A stretch of DNA of 35,695 bases, from the NCBI GenBank assembly GCA_003211515.1, contig QCSN01000017.1, forward strand, positions 1 through 35,695, read 5' to 3'. How positions within the stretch are numbered: position 1 is the stretch's first letter; each line of letters begins with the position of its first letter. The notes below the pieces were generated by a model that did not search any database, was not told where the DNA came from, and saw only the letters and a list, made by a program, of their open reading frames with translations. Source of the DNA: Synechococcus sp. AG-670-F04. Lineage in GTDB: Bacteria; Cyanobacteriota; Cyanobacteriia; PCC-6307; Cyanobiaceae. The position numbers were made by a program, and so were the translations under genes. Shown here piece after piece: positions 34,178 to 35,695 of the stretch.

Positions 34178-34910
34178 TCGTCTTGAAACGGTTTTTGAGG
34201 ACGGCTCTGGACCTTTATCGCTCCTATCCCGTCACTGCGTTTCTTGTTTCAACGTTGACCGTTGCTCCTGCGACGGTTCTGATCAACTTGATTCGTTCTG
34301 ATTCAACGGAGCTCCAGAACTCTGTTTTTGTTGATGACCCCCTGATAGAGATCAGTGAGGGTTTGTCCATGGTGCAGAGCTTTCATATCGAATCCGAGGC
34401 GAAGATTCCGTCGTTGTGGATTGAACGCCTCGGTGAGCAGAACGCCGCCGATCTCTGGGCACACCGTGATGGCGAACTCTGGTGGCAGGCATGGCCAGAG
34501 GAAGGTGAGCCCTGTCTCATCCTCCAGGAGGAGATCCTCGATGCTGCCACCGCTGGAGATTTCGACCCCAAAGTCCTGAAGGCATCGGAGTCGGTTCGTC
34601 TCCACCGCGGCTTGATCTTGCTGTTTGCCGATGCACTGAACCGCCAAACCTTTGATCAACGGTTCAGTCCAGCTGGAGTCGTCTCTCCTCCGATCGAGCG
34701 ACAGTGTTTCGATCAACTGAACACCACAACAGCAGTGCTGTGGAAACCCTCTGCTGTTGCCTCGATGGCGGGGGCCTTGACGCCTCTGCTGCGAAGTGCA
34801 TCCCACGGATGTGTGGCCATCGAGTTTCGCGGTCGTGAATTGCGTTGGATTGGGGTGGTGGCCTCCAGGTCTCTTCGTGAAGCCTCAAAACGTCTTGTTC
34901 CTCCCGATCC
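34174..34910 (+). CDS. Membrane-anchored hypothetical protein lacking its native 3' end
   Basis: Starting at TTG 34174 (overlapping the previous TGA), the protein has a membrane helix at about residues 18-38 (SYPVTAFLVSTLTVAPATVL), followed by about 210 residues of soluble sequence (ESEAKIPSLWIERLGEQN, DGELWWQAWPEEGEPCLILQ, LILLFADALNRQTFD). Around residue 245 (base about 34905) the reading frame passes into the tail of another gene in a different frame. From there it continues out-of-frame as Arg-rich nonsense to 35418, even through the start of ftsH. I therefore place its meaningful end near 34910 and infer that the native end was deleted. The family is not recognised; the exact C-terminus is unknown. 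Confidence 0.6.
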
Positions 34911-35155
34911 GCGTGCTGCAGCAGTTCATGGTGGAATCGCTGGTGTTGGCCAGCCTCGGTGGATTAATCGGTACCGGGGTCGGCCTTGGAACAGTGGCAC
35001 TCGTCGCAGCCGTCACACCATTACCGGCGAGCATCGGATCAACCACGGTCCTGGGCACTGTCGCTCTGTCGGGATCGATCGGCCTCTTTTTCGGAGTCGT
35101 TCCTGCACGACGTGCCGCTCGACTCGATCCGATTGTTGCCTTGAGGAGTCTTTGA
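34910..35155 (+). pseudogene. C-terminal remnant of a MacB/FtsX-type ABC permease
   Basis: In the frame ending at TGA 35155, about 82 codons encode RVLQQFMVESLVLASLGGLI, further helix GTVALSGSIGLFFGV and the closing motif PARRAARLDPIVALRSL. This is the end of a MacB/FtsX (macrolide-exporter-like) permease: the last two membrane helices and the terminal motif. The N-terminal helix, the periplasmic domain and helix 2 are missing, and no start codon with a ribosome site precedes it. The junction with the upstream gene lies at about 34895-34913. It is a clear gene fragment, not a functional permease. Confidence 0.75.
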
Positions 35156-35212
35156 AGGGGTCCTCAGCATTCGCTGCAACTCCTTTACACTCTTTAATCA
35201 TTTCTCAGGGTC

Positions 35213-35695
35213 ATGAATCAGCGCTGGCGTGTCATCGCTCTATGGCTACTGCCGATCGGGGTGGTCCTGTTGATTGCTTGGCAGGTCTTCAGCAGTGGTG
35301 GTGTGAACGGCATGGGGAACAGTGGACCCACCGTTGCCCCTCGCAATTCAGCAGTTGCTCGTATGAGCTACGGCCGATTCCTCGACTACGTCGAAGCTGG
35401 TCGAGTCACCGCTGTTGATGTCTACGACAACGGCAGGAATGCTGTTGTTGAAGCCGTTGACCCTGAACTGGACAACCGCGTTCAACGCTTGCGGGTTGAT
35501 CTACCAGGCCTGGCACCGGAGCTGATCAATACCCTTAAAAATGAAGGCATCAGCTTCGATATCCATCCGCCTCAGTCAGCGCCACCTGCCCTCGGCTTGC
35601 TCGGCAATCTGCTGTTCCCTCTGCTTCTGATCGGTTCTCTGATCTTTCTTGCCCGACGCAACAGCGGTATGCCCGGTGGCCCCGGTCAAGCCATG
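35213..35695 (+). CDS. ftsH: FtsH membrane protease, N-terminal 161 codons (cut by window end)
   Basis: From ATG 35213 the frame runs open to the window edge. It shows the FtsH N-terminus: helix 1 VIALWLLPIGVVLLIAWQVF (7-26), the exported segment with MSYGRFLDYVEAGRVTAVDV, then helix 2 LGNLLFPLLLIGSLIFLARR (about 132-151), followed by NSGMPGGPGQAM, leading into the AAA ATPase domain beyond the window. FtsH proteases degrade membrane proteins, including damaged D1 in cyanobacterial thylakoids. Cyanobacteria have several copies; which one this is cannot be decided here. The 5' neighbour is the permease remnant, 57 bases away. Confidence 0.92.
   Translation, partial: MNQRWRVIALWLLPIGVVLLIAWQVFSSGGVNGMGNSGPTVAPRNSAVARMSYGRFLDYVEAGRVTAVDVYDNGRNAVVEAVDPELDNRVQRLRVDLPGLAPELINTLKNEGISFDIHPPQSAPPALGLLGNLLFPLLLIGSLIFLARRNSGMPGGPGQAM

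Noticed and set aside
34910-35418. C-terminal 170 residues of the long frame from 34174
   Set aside because: Arg/Ser/Cys-rich and out of frame with both the permease tail and ftsH, which clearly own this DNA.

Overview
The window looks like a chromosomal segment from a marine picocyanobacterium of the Synechococcus type. The evidence is petN encoding a 33-residue cytochrome b6f subunit, a Psb32-like photosystem II repair protein, the start of an ftsH, a Nif11-type leader peptide, the cyanobacterial family TIGR04168, a DUF2103 protein, and a 6S RNA folded directly downstream of purK. Genus level is inference from gene content; no species is claimed.

Layout. Bases 1-7100 are visibly AT-rich and carry a DUF1543 protein, a cytoplasmic GH13 amylase with a C-terminal starch-binding domain, a small secreted protein, a methylglyoxal synthase fused to a cyclic-nucleotide-binding domain, an Lhr-like helicase, and remnants of two small genes. 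Bases 7168-10837 hold a compact membrane/polyamine cluster: a DUF350 gene facing a four-gene run (beta-rich membrane protein, short Gly/Ser-rich protein, membrane-embedded spermidine-synthase homologue, DUF4178) joined by TGATG and GTGA overlaps. Bases 11551-15151 hold the ATP-dependent DNA ligase and MBL-fold exonuclease that normally accompany the helicase, so three members of the ligase-associated repair set lie within 11 kb but are no longer contiguous. Bases 15417-23067 form a second AT-rich, gene-poor stretch: about 2 kb with decayed reading frames, an orphan Nif11 precursor with a cysteine-free core, and a 1495-residue multicopper oxidase with FG-GAP-like repeats, a His-rich linker and a DUF4214-like C-terminus.

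From 23096 to the end the window is denser and looks like core genome: nadA, a TIGR04168 phosphoesterase with a non-standard start, an overlapping GT-B glycosyltransferase-like gene, a GH104 muramidase, a Psb32-like protein, a MidA-type methyltransferase, aroB, a lone sugar ABC permease, purK, the 6S RNA, a secreted small protein, DUF2103, a ClpS with altered N-degron pocket residues, petN, a 45-residue membrane protein, a gene whose 3' end has been lost into the tail of a MacB/FtsX-type permease, and the first 161 codons of ftsH.

The points most worth attention are the regulatory-domain fusion to methylglyoxal synthase, the oxidase and Nif11 pair in the AT-rich segment, the DUF350/aminopropyltransferase/DUF4178 operon, the ClpS substitutions, the deletion junction before ftsH, and several small genes that appear to be broken by single-base changes. 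No tRNA, rRNA, insertion sequence or CRISPR array was seen.
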